A stretch of 64,000 nt of DNA. Origin: Dehalococcoidia bacterium. GTDB lineage: Bacteria; Chloroflexota; Dehalococcoidia; CAUJGQ01. The stretch is taken from NCBI GenBank assembly GCA_035310145.1, contig DATGEL010000054.1:25684-89683 (forward strand), given 5' to 3'. The position numbers and the translations under genes are program-made. This document shows, piece after piece, positions 55,969 to 64,000 of this stretch (its first letter is position 1; the number at the start of each line of letters is the position of its first letter). Below the pieces are notes generated by a model that saw nothing but the letters and a program-made list of their open reading frames with translations, was not told the origin of the DNA and did no database searches.

Positions 55969-57804
55969 TCAGTCCACCGCCGCCGCGGCGCGTTCGTCGA
56001 ACTCGTCGTGCCCATCCGTCTGGTGGCTGCCGTTGGCCGTCGCCGCGGTGCTGCGTTCGAACGCCTCTTCCTGGGCCCGCAGCTCCAAATCGTAGATCTG
56101 GCGGTAGAGGCCGTTCTGTGCCAGCAGCTCTTGGTGACGCCCGCGCTCCACGATCTGGCCGCGGCGCAGCACCAGGATCTGGTCGGCACGCCGCACCGTG
56201 CGCAGCCGTTGCGCAATCACGAAGTTGGTGCGGCCCTTCATCAGCTCGGCCAGCGCCTGCTGGATCAGGTACTCCGTCTCCATGTCCACGCTGCTGGTCG
56301 AGTCATCGAAGACGAGGATGCGCGGATCCATCAACAGCGTGCGCGCGATCGAGATGCGCTGCTTCTGCCCGCCGGAGAGGGTGACGCCGCGCTCGCCCAC
56401 CCAGGTTTCGTAGCCGTCGGGCAAGGTGAGGATGAAGTCGTGGATGCGCGCCGTTTTCGCCGCCGCCTCGACCTCTTCGTCGGTGGCATCGAGCCGGCCG
56501 TAGCGGATGTTCTCGCGGATCGTGTCCATGAACAGGAAGACGTCCTGCTGCACGATGCCGATCGTCTGCCGCAGCGAAGCGAGGGTCACGTCGCGGATGT
56601 CGTGGCCGTCGATCGTGATCGCGCCGCCGGTCACGTCGTAGAAGCGCGGCATCAGGTTGACGACGGTGGACTTGCCGCTGCCCGTGGGTCCGAGCAGGGC
56701 GATCACGTCGCCCGGCGGCGCGTCGATGTTCACGTCCTTGAGCACGGCGCTGATGCTGTCGTAGCCGAAGCTGACGTGCTCGAAGCTGACGTGGCCTTGC
56801 GCGTCCTTCAGCTCGTAGGCGTTCGGCTTCTCCTTCACCGCCGACTCGGCGTCGATGATCTCGAAGATGCGTTCACCGGCCGACTGGGCGCGGGCGATGA
56901 TCGTGATCATGAAGCCGAGCGAGCGCACCGGCATCTGCAGGATGGTGAGATAGACGAGAAATTCGGTGATCTGGCCGATGGTAAGCGAACGGTCGATCAC
57001 CAGGTGGCCGCCGTACCACATCGCGATCACGATGGCAAGCGAGCCGAGACCGATCAGCAGCGGCTGGTTGAACGCCTGGATGCGGTTGGTGGCGAAGGAC
57101 CAGACGAAGAGGTCGTCGGCCTCGCGCTCGAACTTCTGGCTCTCGAACTCCTCGCGGCTGAAGGACTTGACCACGCGCACGCCGGAGAGGTTCTCCTGCA
57201 AGACGGTGCCGAGGCGGCCCATGCCGTCCTGCACGTGCAGCCACATCGGCCGCATCTTGTTGGAGACGTAGAACGAACGCGTGGCGATCAGCGGCAGCAC
57301 CAGCCAGGAGACGAGCGCCAGCCGCCAGTTGGAGATCAGCATCAGCACCAGGGCGGCAAGGAGGAGGATGATGGTATACGCCAGGCGGATCACGCCCATG
57401 TTGATGTAGAAGCGCACGCCCTCCACATCCTGGGTGGCGCGCGACATAATCTGACCGATCTGCGCCTTGTCGTGGTAGGCGTAGCTCAGCCGCTGCAGGC
57501 GGTCATAAATCTGGTTGCGCAGGTCGAAGGCGACCTGCTGGGAGAGCGTTTCGCCCTGGTACTGCTGCAGGTAGTAGAAGATGCCGCGCAGCAGCGAGGA
57601 GACGAGGATGGCGGCGCCCGCAAGCACCAGGGCGAGCTTGTCCAGCGGCTTGCCCGGCGCCAGGTTGGTATTGTCGATCGCCCAGCCGAGGATCGAGGGC
57701 GTCATCAGCACGAAGAGGCCGGTGAGCAACGTGCTGATCAGCACCACCGTGGTCCGCACCTTGTAGGGGCGCATGAAACCGAGCAGACGCACGAGAACCG
57801 GCAT
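55969..57804 (-). CDS. ABC exporter half-transporter, degenerate-site subunit
   Basis: A 611-residue half-transporter, first gene of the pair. Membrane helices fill residues about 15-320; the ATPase domain has Walker A LLGPTGSGKSTVVNL, Q loop IVQQDVFLFMDTI, a normal signature TLSGGQKQRISIART, but Walker B ILVFDDSTSSVD with Asp in place of the catalytic Glu, and VIAQRLRT with Gln for the switch His. Together with the canonical partner this gives one working and one degenerate ATP site, as in TM287/288 and BmrCD. ATG 57804 follows GAGG by six bases; a GTG at 57822 is the longer alternative. Confidence 0.9.
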   Translation of the reverse strand: MPVLVRLLGFMRPYKVRTTVVLISTLLTGLFVLMTPSILGWAIDNTNLAPGKPLDKLALVLAGAAILVSSLLRGIFYYLQQYQGETLSQQVAFDLRNQIYDRLQRLSYAYHDKAQIGQIMSRATQDVEGVRFYINMGVIRLAYTIILLLAALVLMLISNWRLALVSWLVLPLIATRSFYVSNKMRPMWLHVQDGMGRLGTVLQENLSGVRVVKSFSREEFESQKFEREADDLFVWSFATNRIQAFNQPLLIGLGSLAIVIAMWYGGHLVIDRSLTIGQITEFLVYLTILQMPVRSLGFMITIIARAQSAGERIFEIIDAESAVKEKPNAYELKDAQGHVSFEHVSFGYDSISAVLKDVNIDAPPGDVIALLGPTGSGKSTVVNLMPRFYDVTGGAITIDGHDIRDVTLASLRQTIGIVQQDVFLFMDTIRENIRYGRLDATDEEVEAAAKTARIHDFILTLPDGYETWVGERGVTLSGGQKQRISIARTLLMDPRILVFDDSTSSVDMETEYLIQQALAELMKGRTNFVIAQRLRTVRRADQILVLRRGQIVERGRHQELLAQNGLYRQIYDLELRAQEEAFERSTAATANGSHQTDGHDEFDERAAAAVD

Positions 57805-57877
57805 GAAACGCCTCGTCAACACTGGCGCTGTTTGGGAGTCTTCCCCATGCTAACGTTCACGTAAGGAGATGGCAATC

Positions 57878-58030
57878 AAGGGCGAAGGTTTAAGGGCGTA
57901 GGCCGCAGGGCGCAGGGGCTGCCGGCGGGCAGGGTGTCGCGGCCCGCCGACAGTGTGATCGCTGCGCTACCAAATCCGGCAACGCGCCTCGCCTTCCTCC
58001 CCCTACGCCCTGCGCCCTTCGCCCTTCCTG
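57878..58030. repeat. Inverted GGGCG-rich repeats between divergent genes
   Basis: A run of AGGGCG/AGGGCGTAGG/AGGGCGCAGG units at 57878-57918 is met by its inverse at 58000-58029 (CCCTACGCCCTGCGCCC, then TTCGCCC). The two could pair across an 80-base loop. A TACACT -10-like site follows at 58032-58037, ahead of rimI. Confidence 0.5.
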
Positions 58031-58073
58031 CTACACTGAGGACGCAGCGCCGGCGCCGCGCGGAGGCGTGCTG

Positions 58074-58733
58074 ATGGCCGCGGTCGCATCTCCGTACCTG
58101 GTCCGTCCGATGACGATCGCCGATATCCCGCAGGTCACGGAGATCGAGCGCGAATCGTTCCCCACGATGTGGCCGCAAACGGCCTACAAGCGCGAGCTGC
58201 AACAGAACTCCATGGCCCGCTACCTCGTGGTCAGCCGGCCGGCGCCGGGCGCGGCGCTCACCGCCGCGACACCGGCGAGCGGCGGTCTCGGCGGGGCGGT
58301 GCGCGGCCTGCGCCGTATGCTGCGCAAGGAGCCTGACGTCGCCGCGGCGGGCGAGCAGTTGGTCGGCTTCCTCGGCCTCTGGTTCATGCTGGAGGAGTGC
58401 CACGTCGTCACCGTCGCGGTGCGCGAGGCGTTGCGCCGCCAGGGCATCGGCGAGCTGCTGGTGATCACCGCCGTCGACCTGGCGCTGCGCCGCCAGCAAG
58501 CGGTGCTGACCCTGGAGTGCCGCGTCAGCAACATCGGCGCCCAGGCATTGTATGAGCGTTATGGCTTCGAGCGCGTCGGCGTGCGGCGGCGCTACTACAC
58601 CGACAACAACGAAGACGCGCTGATCATGACCACGCCGCCGATCCGTACGCCCGAGTACCGCGAACACTTCGCGCGGCTGCGCGCCGCGCACGCCGAGCGC
58701 TGGGGCGCGGCCGATCTGCTGCTGCCCTCCTGA
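58074..58733 (+). CDS. rimI: Ribosomal protein alanine N-acetyltransferase RimI-like
   Basis: A 219-residue GNAT enzyme. It begins VRPMTIADIPQVTEIERESF, close to RimI, and has the acetyl-CoA loop in VREALRRQGIGELLVITAVD, then LTLECRVSNIGAQALYERYG and FERVGVRRRYYTDNNEDALI, the RimI ending. Between strands 2 and 4 there is an unusual Ala/Gly-rich and basic insertion of about 35 residues (TPASGGLGGAVRGLRRMLRK). The usual target is the N-terminal Ala of S18. The ATG at 58074 follows GGAGG by seven bases. Confidence 0.85.
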   Translation: MAAVASPYLVRPMTIADIPQVTEIERESFPTMWPQTAYKRELQQNSMARYLVVSRPAPGAALTAATPASGGLGGAVRGLRRMLRKEPDVAAAGEQLVGFLGLWFMLEECHVVTVAVREALRRQGIGELLVITAVDLALRRQQAVLTLECRVSNIGAQALYERYGFERVGVRRRYYTDNNEDALIMTTPPIRTPEYREHFARLRAAHAERWGAADLLLPS

Positions 58734-58846
58734 GACATGGTTTCAAGACCGGCGTGCAAGTGCGGTCGCGCACCCGCAAGCGGCAATTCAAGCCGGTTTT
58801 GAAGCCATCTGTAACATGGCTGCGTACGCGGCCATCTGGGACACAC

Positions 58847-59632
58847 ATGCCCGAAGACGCCGCCTGGTACGCCCGCCGCTGGCTGCCGCTCACGGTTCAG
58901 TTCCTCGAACCGCTGATCGAGCAGCTCTGGGTCTCGCCCGGCGACCGCCTGCTCGACGTGGCCTGCGGCCCCGGCGCACTCGTAGCGCAACTCTCGCCGC
59001 TGGCCGGGCCGTTCGGCCGCATCGTCGGCCTTGACCGCTCGATCCAAATGCTGGCCGCGGGCGCACGGCTGGCGCGCCGGCACAGCCTCGGCAACGTGCG
59101 CTTCGTGCAGGGCACGATGTACCGCCTGCCGCTGCGCGCGGGCGGCTTCGACGCGGCGACCTGCAGCTTCGGCTTCGGCAGCGCCGCCGACGCCGGCCCG
59201 GTGCTGGCCGAGCTGCGCCGCGTGCTGGTCGCCGGCGGACGCGTGGGCGTGCTCGTGACCGGTGCGGCCGAACGTTCGCCCGGCTGGGGGCTGCTGCTGG
59301 CGGCGCTGGCGCGACATGGCCTGGCGAGCGGACGTGAGGAGGGCTTCGAGGCCGTTGCCCCCGACGTGGCGCGGACCTGGCTGCGGCAGGCCGGCTTCGA
59401 GCGCGTCGAAACCGTGGTGCTCACGCGGGAATTGCGCCGGCTGGACTTCGACGATCTCTGGGCCGACGTGTTGGCCGGGCGCATGCCGGGCACGCGGCTC
59501 TACCGTGCGCAGCCGGCGCAGACGCAGGCCGGCCTGCGCGCCGAGCTGCACGAGTGGGTCGAGCAGTTTCGTGACGGCACGCGGCTGCTTCTGCCGGTGG
59601 AAGCCGTGCTCGCCTGGGGCGCGGCGCCCTGA
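58847..59632 (+). CDS. Class I SAM-dependent methyltransferase
   Basis: A 261-residue methyltransferase of the UbiE/Methyltransf_11 type. SAM-binding motif I is LLDVACGPGALVAQLSPLAG, with the acidic end of strand 2 in IVGLDRSIQMLAAGARLA, motif II in FVQGTMYRLPLRAGGFDAA and motif III in RRVLVAGGRVGVLVTG. The ATG at 58847 gives a start just before the domain (PEDAAWYARRWLPLTVQFLE). The substrate is not evident from sequence or neighbours. Confidence 0.85.
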   Translation: MPEDAAWYARRWLPLTVQFLEPLIEQLWVSPGDRLLDVACGPGALVAQLSPLAGPFGRIVGLDRSIQMLAAGARLARRHSLGNVRFVQGTMYRLPLRAGGFDAATCSFGFGSAADAGPVLAELRRVLVAGGRVGVLVTGAAERSPGWGLLLAALARHGLASGREEGFEAVAPDVARTWLRQAGFERVETVVLTRELRRLDFDDLWADVLAGRMPGTRLYRAQPAQTQAGLRAELHEWVEQFRDGTRLLLPVEAVLAWGAAP

Positions 59633-59873
59633 TTTCAGGTCGGTGCAAACGGGCTACACTGATCGGGGTGCGCGGGCTTTCGGCCCTCTATCCCCCGGCC
59701 CCTTTTCTCTCAATCTTTGACATCGCGCGGAGCGCGATCTGGGATGAGGGAAAGGGGCGATCCGGGACCGAGCCATCCGGAGGGCGTCGGGTTAACCGTA
59801 AGCCGATTGGAACGCTCCAGGCTGGATCGCCCCTCGCCCAGAATTGGGAGAGGGGAAGGGGTGAGGGCCGACG
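59633..59873. other. Intergenic region with nested inverted repeats
   Basis: No gene. It holds a -10-like TACACT (59653), a hairpin ATCGCGC/GCGCGAT around 59724-59741 inside a longer imperfect pairing of CCCCTTTTCTCTCA with TGAGGGAAAGGGG, and a separate perfect inverted pair GGGGCGATCC (about 59755) and GGATCGCCCC (about 59824). Its right end is REP-like copy D. Confidence 0.55.
59829..59868 (-). repeat. REP-like palindromic repeat, copy D
   Basis: On the minus strand CCCTCACCCCTT, CCCCTCTCCCAATT, CTGGGCGAGGGGCG: the same arrangement as copy A with the AATYCTGGGCGAGGGG core shared. It ends next to the ATP-grasp start at 59874. Confidence 0.6.
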
Positions 59874-61142
59874 ATGCCGCGTGTGCTCCTGCTCATTCCC
59901 AGCGCCACCTACCGCGCCCCGGACTTCATGGAGGCGGCGGGCAAGCTCGACGTGCAGGTGGTGGTCGGCTCGGACCAGCGCCAGGCGCTGGAAGAGATCA
60001 TGCCCGGCCGCGCGCTGGCCGTGGACATGGCACACCCGGAGCACGGCGCCGAGCAGATCGCCGACTTCGCCCACCGCTATCCGCTCGACACGATCCTGCC
60101 CGTGGACGACGGCGGCACGCTGGTCGCGGCGCTCGCCTCCGAGTGGCTGGGGCTGCCGCACAACCCGGTTGCCGCCGTGCAGGCGACGCGCGACAAGCAC
60201 CTGCTGCGTGAGCGGCTGGCGGCAAGCGGCGTGCTGTCACCGCCGTACCGTCTGGTCGACATAGACGCCGATCCGCAACAGATCGCCGGCGATCTGTTCT
60301 ATCCCTGTGTGCTCAAGCCGCTGGCGCTCTCCGGCAGCCGCGGCGTGATGCGCGCCGACAACGCCGCGCAGTTCGTGGCGGCCTTCGCGCGCTTAAAGGC
60401 GCTGCTGGCCCAGCCCGACGTCGCCGCGGAGTGCGGCCCCGCTGCCCGGCAGGCGCTCGTCGAAGGCTACATCCCCGGCGAAGAAGTGGCGCTGGAGGGG
60501 CTGCTCACGGACGGCCGCCTGCACGTGCTGGCATTGTTCGACAAACCCGACCCGCTGGTCGGCCCCTTCTTCGAGGAGACGATCTACGTCACGCCCTCGC
60601 GCCTGCCCGCCGAGACGCAGGCGCAGATCGCCGCGACCGCTGAGCGCGCCGCCCGCGCCCTCGGCCTGCGCGACGGACCGCTGCACGCCGAGCTGCGGCT
60701 CAACGAGCTGGGCGCCTGGCCGGTGGACATCGCCGCGCGCTCGATCGGCGGGCTTTGCTCGCGCACGCTCAGCTTCGGCACCGGCATGTCGCTGGAGGAG
60801 CTGATCCTGCGCCATGCCACCGGCGCCGCGATCCCCTCGTTTGAGCGCGAGGGCAGCGCCTCGGGCGTGATGATGATTCCCATCCCGGCGCCGGGCGTGC
60901 TGCGCGAGGTGGCGGGTATCGAGAAGGCGGAGGCCGTTCCGGGCATCGTCTCCGTCACGATCTCGATCCATCGTGGGCAGGAGGTCGTGCCGCTGCCGGA
61001 GGGCAGCGAGTATCTTGGCTTCATCTTTGCCAAGGGTGAGGAGCCGGCGCAGGTCGAAGGGGCGCTACGCCGGGCGCACGCGGCGCTGCGCTTCACGATC
61101 GAGCCGGCCGGCGCGAAGGAACGCAGCGGAGGCCGAACATGA
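59874..61142 (+). CDS. ATP-grasp enzyme
   Basis: A 422-residue carboxylate-amine ligase-like protein. It starts RVLLLIPSATYRAPDFMEAA (pre-grasp strand), then TILPVDDGGTLVAALASEWL, LPHNPVAAVQATRDKHLLRE, the ATP-binding PCVLKPLALSGSRGVMRADN, the metal-binding EGYIPGEEVALEGLLTDG, FFEETIYVTPSRLP and HAELRLNE.GAWPVDIAARS, where E/N ligate Mg. This plan is shared with L-amino acid ligases and the biotin carboxylase-like group; the substrates are not clear. The stop overlaps the start of the MetE-like gene (ATGA). Confidence 0.82.
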   Translation: MPRVLLLIPSATYRAPDFMEAAGKLDVQVVVGSDQRQALEEIMPGRALAVDMAHPEHGAEQIADFAHRYPLDTILPVDDGGTLVAALASEWLGLPHNPVAAVQATRDKHLLRERLAASGVLSPPYRLVDIDADPQQIAGDLFYPCVLKPLALSGSRGVMRADNAAQFVAAFARLKALLAQPDVAAECGPAARQALVEGYIPGEEVALEGLLTDGRLHVLALFDKPDPLVGPFFEETIYVTPSRLPAETQAQIAATAERAARALGLRDGPLHAELRLNELGAWPVDIAARSIGGLCSRTLSFGTGMSLEELILRHATGAAIPSFEREGSASGVMMIPIPAPGVLREVAGIEKAEAVPGIVSVTISIHRGQEVVPLPEGSEYLGFIFAKGEEPAQVEGALRRAHAALRFTIEPAGAKERSGGRT

Positions 61143-62176
61143 CGAGCAAAGGTGTCGCCGAGCATCCGGTGCTGCTTGTGGGCAGCGTGCCGCTCGGCAG
61201 CGCGGAGGAGGTCTTCCGCACGACCGGTGAGCTGCTCGGCGGGCTGCTGAGGCGCGTGCCGGACGGCGAAACCGGCGTCCGGGCTAACTGGATCATGTGG
61301 CAGTTCCCGCTGTTCGCCGAGAATCCTGCCTTCGAGGCGCTGCCGCCCGATCCCGCCCGCTACGGCACGGGTCTGCGGGTGAAACTCCGTCCCGGCGTCG
61401 CGGCGGACGCGATCGGCTTCGCTGCGCTGGGCTACGCCGCGGCGGCGGGCGCGTCCTACGAGCAGTTCGTGCGGCTGCGGCGTGAGGGCGCGATCCCGGC
61501 CGGCGTCCGCTTCCAGGTGAGTTTGCCCACACCGCTGGCGCCGGTCAGCGCCTTCCTGGCGCCTGCCGACCGCGCCATCGTCGAGCCGCGCTACGAGGCG
61601 GCGCTGCTTGCCGATCTGCAGCGGCTCACGGCGGCCATTCCCGCCGCCGACCTGGCCGTGCAGTGGGACACGGCGATCGAGTTCGGCGTCCTGGAAGGCG
61701 TGCTGCCTTCGCATCTGACCGACCTTGAGCCGCAGATCGTCGAACGCCTCGTGCGGCTGGGCAACGCCGTGCCGGCGGGAGTGGAGCTGGGCTACCACCT
61801 CTGCTACGGCGACGCCAGGCACAAGCATTTCGTCGAGCCGGCCGATGCCGGCAAGCTCGTCGCCGTCGCCAACGCCGTGAGCGCCGGTGTGGCACGGCCG
61901 ATCCAGTGGGTGCACCTGCCCGTACCCCGCGGCCGCGACGACGAGGGCTACTTCGCGCCGCTGCGCGACCTGAAGCTGCACCCGGAGACGGAGCTCTACC
62001 TGGGGCTGGTGCACCTGACGGACGGCGCGGCCGGCACGCGGCGCCGCATGGCCACGGCGGCGCGCGTCGCACCGCGCTTCGGCATCGCTACGGAGTGCGG
62101 CATGGGCCGCCGGCCTGCAGAGACGATTCCGCAGTTGCTGCGCGTTCATGCCGAGGCGGCGCGGACGGCAGGCTGA
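61139..62176 (+). CDS. MetE-like TIM-barrel protein
   Basis: A 345-residue protein resembling the C-terminal, catalytic half of cobalamin-independent methionine synthase and related UROD/MetE-type barrels. VLLVGSVPLGSAEEVFRTTG opens it; PDGETGVRANWI, VQWDTAIEFGVLEGVL, ELGYHLCYGDARHKHF and GIATECGMGRRP follow. His and Cys of YHLCYGD and Cys of TECGMGR fall where MetE binds zinc, so a zinc-dependent alkyl transfer is plausible. The protein is about half the length of MetE and lacks its N-terminal domain. It is translationally coupled to the ATP-grasp gene. Confidence 0.7.
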   Translation: MTSKGVAEHPVLLVGSVPLGSAEEVFRTTGELLGGLLRRVPDGETGVRANWIMWQFPLFAENPAFEALPPDPARYGTGLRVKLRPGVAADAIGFAALGYAAAAGASYEQFVRLRREGAIPAGVRFQVSLPTPLAPVSAFLAPADRAIVEPRYEAALLADLQRLTAAIPAADLAVQWDTAIEFGVLEGVLPSHLTDLEPQIVERLVRLGNAVPAGVELGYHLCYGDARHKHFVEPADAGKLVAVANAVSAGVARPIQWVHLPVPRGRDDEGYFAPLRDLKLHPETELYLGLVHLTDGAAGTRRRMATAARVAPRFGIATECGMGRRPAETIPQLLRVHAEAARTAG

Positions 62177-62186
62177 AGGGCCGCGG

Positions 62187-62804
62187 CTACTTCTTTGCCG
62201 GCTTGAAGTAGGGGTTGGTGCCGCTGGCGTGGTCCGTGCTGTCCACGACCTCGCGAATCTCCGGCACCGCCTCTTTCACGGCCACGGCGATCCCCTGCTT
62301 CAGCGTCACGTCGGCCATGCCGCAGCCCTGGCAGCCGCCGCCGAGCTGCACGTAGGCGACGCCGTCGTTCACATCCAGCAGTTGCACGAAGCCGCCGTGC
62401 GCCGCGATCGCCGGGTTGATCTGCGTGTCGAACACCTGCTGCACGCGCAGCGCCAGCGGGTCCAGCCAGACGGGACTCGGGTTCTCGAACTCGAGGCCGC
62501 TGATGTTCGGGCCTTTGTTGCGGTAGTTGACGGTCACGATGCCCAGGTACGGCAGGTTGCGCCCCTCGACGTACACCGGCGCATTCAGCCCCGCGACCGT
62601 CACCTGCGCATCGTCCGCCGGCTCGGCGCCGCGCTCGACGATGCTGAGCACGTGCTCCAGCCCCTCCGGCCCGCGGCCGACGATCTGCAGGCGCAGCCCG
62701 GCGACAGGCCGCGGATAGCCCGCGATCACCTCGTTCAGTTTGGCCGTGGCGCTCTCGGTGAAGCTGATCGCCGGCTGCTGTGGCGTGGCCGTTTCGGAAG
62801 TCAT
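62187..62804 (-). CDS. nfuA: NfuA-type iron-sulfur cluster carrier
   Basis: A 205-residue protein with an N-terminal HesB/A-type domain (ISFTESATAKLNEVIAGYPR; GLRLQIVGRGPEGLEHVLSI) lacking the three cluster cysteines, and a C-terminal NifU domain (INPAIAAHGGFVQLLDVNDG; YVQLGGGCQGCGMADVTLKQ) with the CxxC that holds a bridging 4Fe-4S cluster in a dimer. This is the NfuA plan; it delivers clusters to apoproteins. The ATG at 62804 has GGGAGAG upstream. It converges on the MetE-like gene. Confidence 0.88.
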   Translation of the reverse strand: MTSETATPQQPAISFTESATAKLNEVIAGYPRPVAGLRLQIVGRGPEGLEHVLSIVERGAEPADDAQVTVAGLNAPVYVEGRNLPYLGIVTVNYRNKGPNISGLEFENPSPVWLDPLALRVQQVFDTQINPAIAAHGGFVQLLDVNDGVAYVQLGGGCQGCGMADVTLKQGIAVAVKEAVPEIREVVDSTDHASGTNPYFKPAKK

Positions 62805-62820
62805 CTGCTGCTCTCCCGCG

Positions 62821-62843
62821 GCGCACTTCGTGTCAAAGTGCGC
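62821..62843 (-). terminator. Hairpin between the exporter gene and nfuA
   Basis: GCGCACTT (62821-62828) and AAGTGCGC (62836-62843) form a perfect eight-pair stem with a seven-base loop, 100 bases after the exporter stop on the minus strand and 17 bases before nfuA. No T-run, so it may instead be a leader structure of nfuA. Confidence 0.4.
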
Positions 62844-62943
62844 TGCCCGTTCATTCTACGCCCATCGCCCGCCAGCGCGCAGCCGCTGCCGCGCCGCCGG
62901 AGGGATGCGTGGCCGGCGCGCGGACGGCAGCAGAGCCGCCGGT

Positions 62944-64000
62944 TCAGTCTCCCGTCGCGGCCACGCGCTCGGAGGCGGCTTCCGCGCGAGCGGGCACGCG
63001 CACGCGGCGCATCATCGCCTCGCGAGCCGTGCGGTCGTTCACCAGCAGCGAGAGCGCGGCGGAAACCAGCAGCAGCACGCCGGAGAGGACGAAAGCATCG
63101 TGGTAGCCCATCACCCGCGCCTGCTCGACCATCGCCGGCGTCGCGCTGACCGCGTGCGCCGCCGCAACCGCGCCGGCGAGGTGGCTGTTGAAGCGGTTGA
63201 TCTCCACGGTCGCGATCAGCGCCACGCCGAACGAGGCGGCGACCTGGCGCATCGTGTTGTAAATCGAGGAGGCCGGCCCCTGCTTCGAGTTGTCCAGCGG
63301 GCCGTACACGATCGTCTGCGCCGCCGTCATCGCAAACGGCGTCGTCAGCCCGCGGAAGATGAGCGGAATGATGATGAGCAGCGGGATCGTGGCCTTCACC
63401 ACGAAGGCGAAGGGCAGCAGCGTGACCGCGGCGAAGAAGAAGCCGCCGACCAGCATCTTGCGCGGCCCGATGCGGGTGTAGTAGCGGCCGGCAAGCAGCA
63501 GCGCGACACCGGTGCCCGCGGCGCTCGGCGCCTGGATCAGGCCGGCCTCCAGCGGCGAGTGCCCCTGCAACTCTTGCAAGAAGAGGGTGAGCGAGAAGAT
63601 GAAGCCCGCGTACGATGCGAACGACCAGACGGTGATCAGCGTGCCCAGGGCGAACAGTCGCTGCTTGAACAGGCGCAAATCGAGGATCGGCGGCGAGACG
63701 CGCAGCTCGATCAGCGCGAAGACCAGCAGGATCAACAGACCGCCGATGCCGGGGCCGGCCACATCGGCCGACCCCCAGGACTTCGTCGCCGCCTCCGACA
63801 GCGCGTAGAGGATCAGCGCCGCACCGGCGCCGCCGGTGACCAGGCCGAGCACATCGAAACGGCCCTGCGCGTACGGCTCCTTGTGCTCGCGCAGCACCCG
63901 CAGCGCCAGCAGGAAGCCGACGATGCCCACCGGCAGGTTGATGTAGAAGATCCAGCGCCAGCTCGTGTACTCGACCAGGTAGCCGCCGAGCACCGGCCCG
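62944..64000 (-). CDS. DHA2-type MFS drug exporter, C-terminal part
   Basis: The gene runs off the right end; 352 codons are visible. It reads in at GGYLVEYTSWRWIFYINLPVG, the motif C and following helix of the 14-helix EmrB/QacA family, then shows about nine further membrane helices, among them ALILYALSEAATKSWGSADV-flanked, GLLILLVFALIELRVSPPIL and SGVLLLVSAALSLLVNDRTA. Conserved PSAAGTGVALLLAG and QGPASSIYNTMRQVAASFG lie between. These exporters use the proton gradient to expel drugs. The short Arg/Ala-rich C terminus is cytoplasmic. Confidence 0.9.
   Translation of the reverse strand, partial: GPVLGGYLVEYTSWRWIFYINLPVGIVGFLLALRVLREHKEPYAQGRFDVLGLVTGGAGAALILYALSEAATKSWGSADVAGPGIGGLLILLVFALIELRVSPPILDLRLFKQRLFALGTLITVWSFASYAGFIFSLTLFLQELQGHSPLEAGLIQAPSAAGTGVALLLAGRYYTRIGPRKMLVGGFFFAAVTLLPFAFVVKATIPLLIIIPLIFRGLTTPFAMTAAQTIVYGPLDNSKQGPASSIYNTMRQVAASFGVALIATVEINRFNSHLAGAVAAAHAVSATPAMVEQARVMGYHDAFVLSGVLLLVSAALSLLVNDRTAREAMMRRVRVPARAEAASERVAATGD

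Noticed and set aside
53479..57864. A 1461-codon open frame on the plus strand across the two ABC transporter genes
   Set aside because: It is antisense to two complete ABC exporter genes with all motifs and has the His/Arg/Val-rich composition of a GC-rich shadow frame.

Overview
The window is GC-rich (roughly 70%), densely coded chromosomal DNA. The gene families and their order (dnaG-rpoD; aroQ-pepP-efp-xseA-xseB; rpsP-khpA-rimM; a TIGR01906-type membrane protein; many SP-linker and PKD surface proteins) together with the short intergenic repeats point to a Chloroflexota bacterium, perhaps Dehalococcoidia- or Thermomicrobia-like. The phylum is an inference from gene content; no rRNA is present to confirm it.

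Layout. 1-3.1 kb: the end of a TlpA/ResA-like thioredoxin, resB (cytochrome c maturation) and lgt (lipoprotein acylation). 3.1-5.6 kb: a small accessory island with a MerR/excisionase-type HTH protein, a short coupled gene, a toxin-antitoxin pair whose antitoxin carries a membrane segment, a broken NYN-nuclease gene and a 19-bp-arm palindrome. 5.6-20.5 kb: a secreted protein beside a histidine kinase/response regulator pair, a thioredoxin-like protein, MazG, a potassium channel, FmdB, a GNAT enzyme, the primary sigma factor, DnaG, an SH3/CARDB surface protein and a dNTPase. 20.6-33 kb: a PKD surface protein, an AI-2E family permease, dprA, topA, xerC, then the compact aroQ-pepP-efp-xseA-xseB-PHP run, mostly joined by 4-bp stop/start overlaps.

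33-43 kb: a formyltransferase-like gene, then a B12-binding/radical SAM gene whose apparent stop is very probably a selenocysteine codon (Cys-Sec-Ala-Glu-Pro tail plus a SECIS-like hairpin), a pseudouridine synthase, a large PAS/GAF histidine kinase, ffh, rpsP, khpA, rimM, a cNMP-binding protein and a lipoprotein.

43.0-54.0 kb: tRNA-Phe(GAA) is the target of a 9.6-kb integrated element bounded by an exact 47-bp repeat of the tRNA 3' half. The element carries integrase, an Xis-like HTH protein, a primase-helicase, SSB, a lipoprotein, a SWIM zinc-finger protein and several unknown small genes, but no capsid, terminase or conjugation gene that I can recognise, so it looks like a replicating satellite or a minimal integrative element. 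Beyond its right end lie remnants of a second, related element: degenerate arm-type sites, the last 30 codons of a second integrase fused in frame to a truncated HEPN-type protein, and a decayed third copy of the tRNA half-site.

54.0-64.0 kb: a heterodimeric ABC exporter with one degenerate ATP site, RimI, a methyltransferase, an ATP-grasp/MetE-like gene pair, an NfuA-type iron-sulfur protein and the C-terminal part of a DHA2-type drug exporter cut by the window end. Several families of short repeats (a REP-like palindrome, a GGGAACA-type simple repeat and a CCCATACA palindrome) recur between genes and sometimes run into coding ends.
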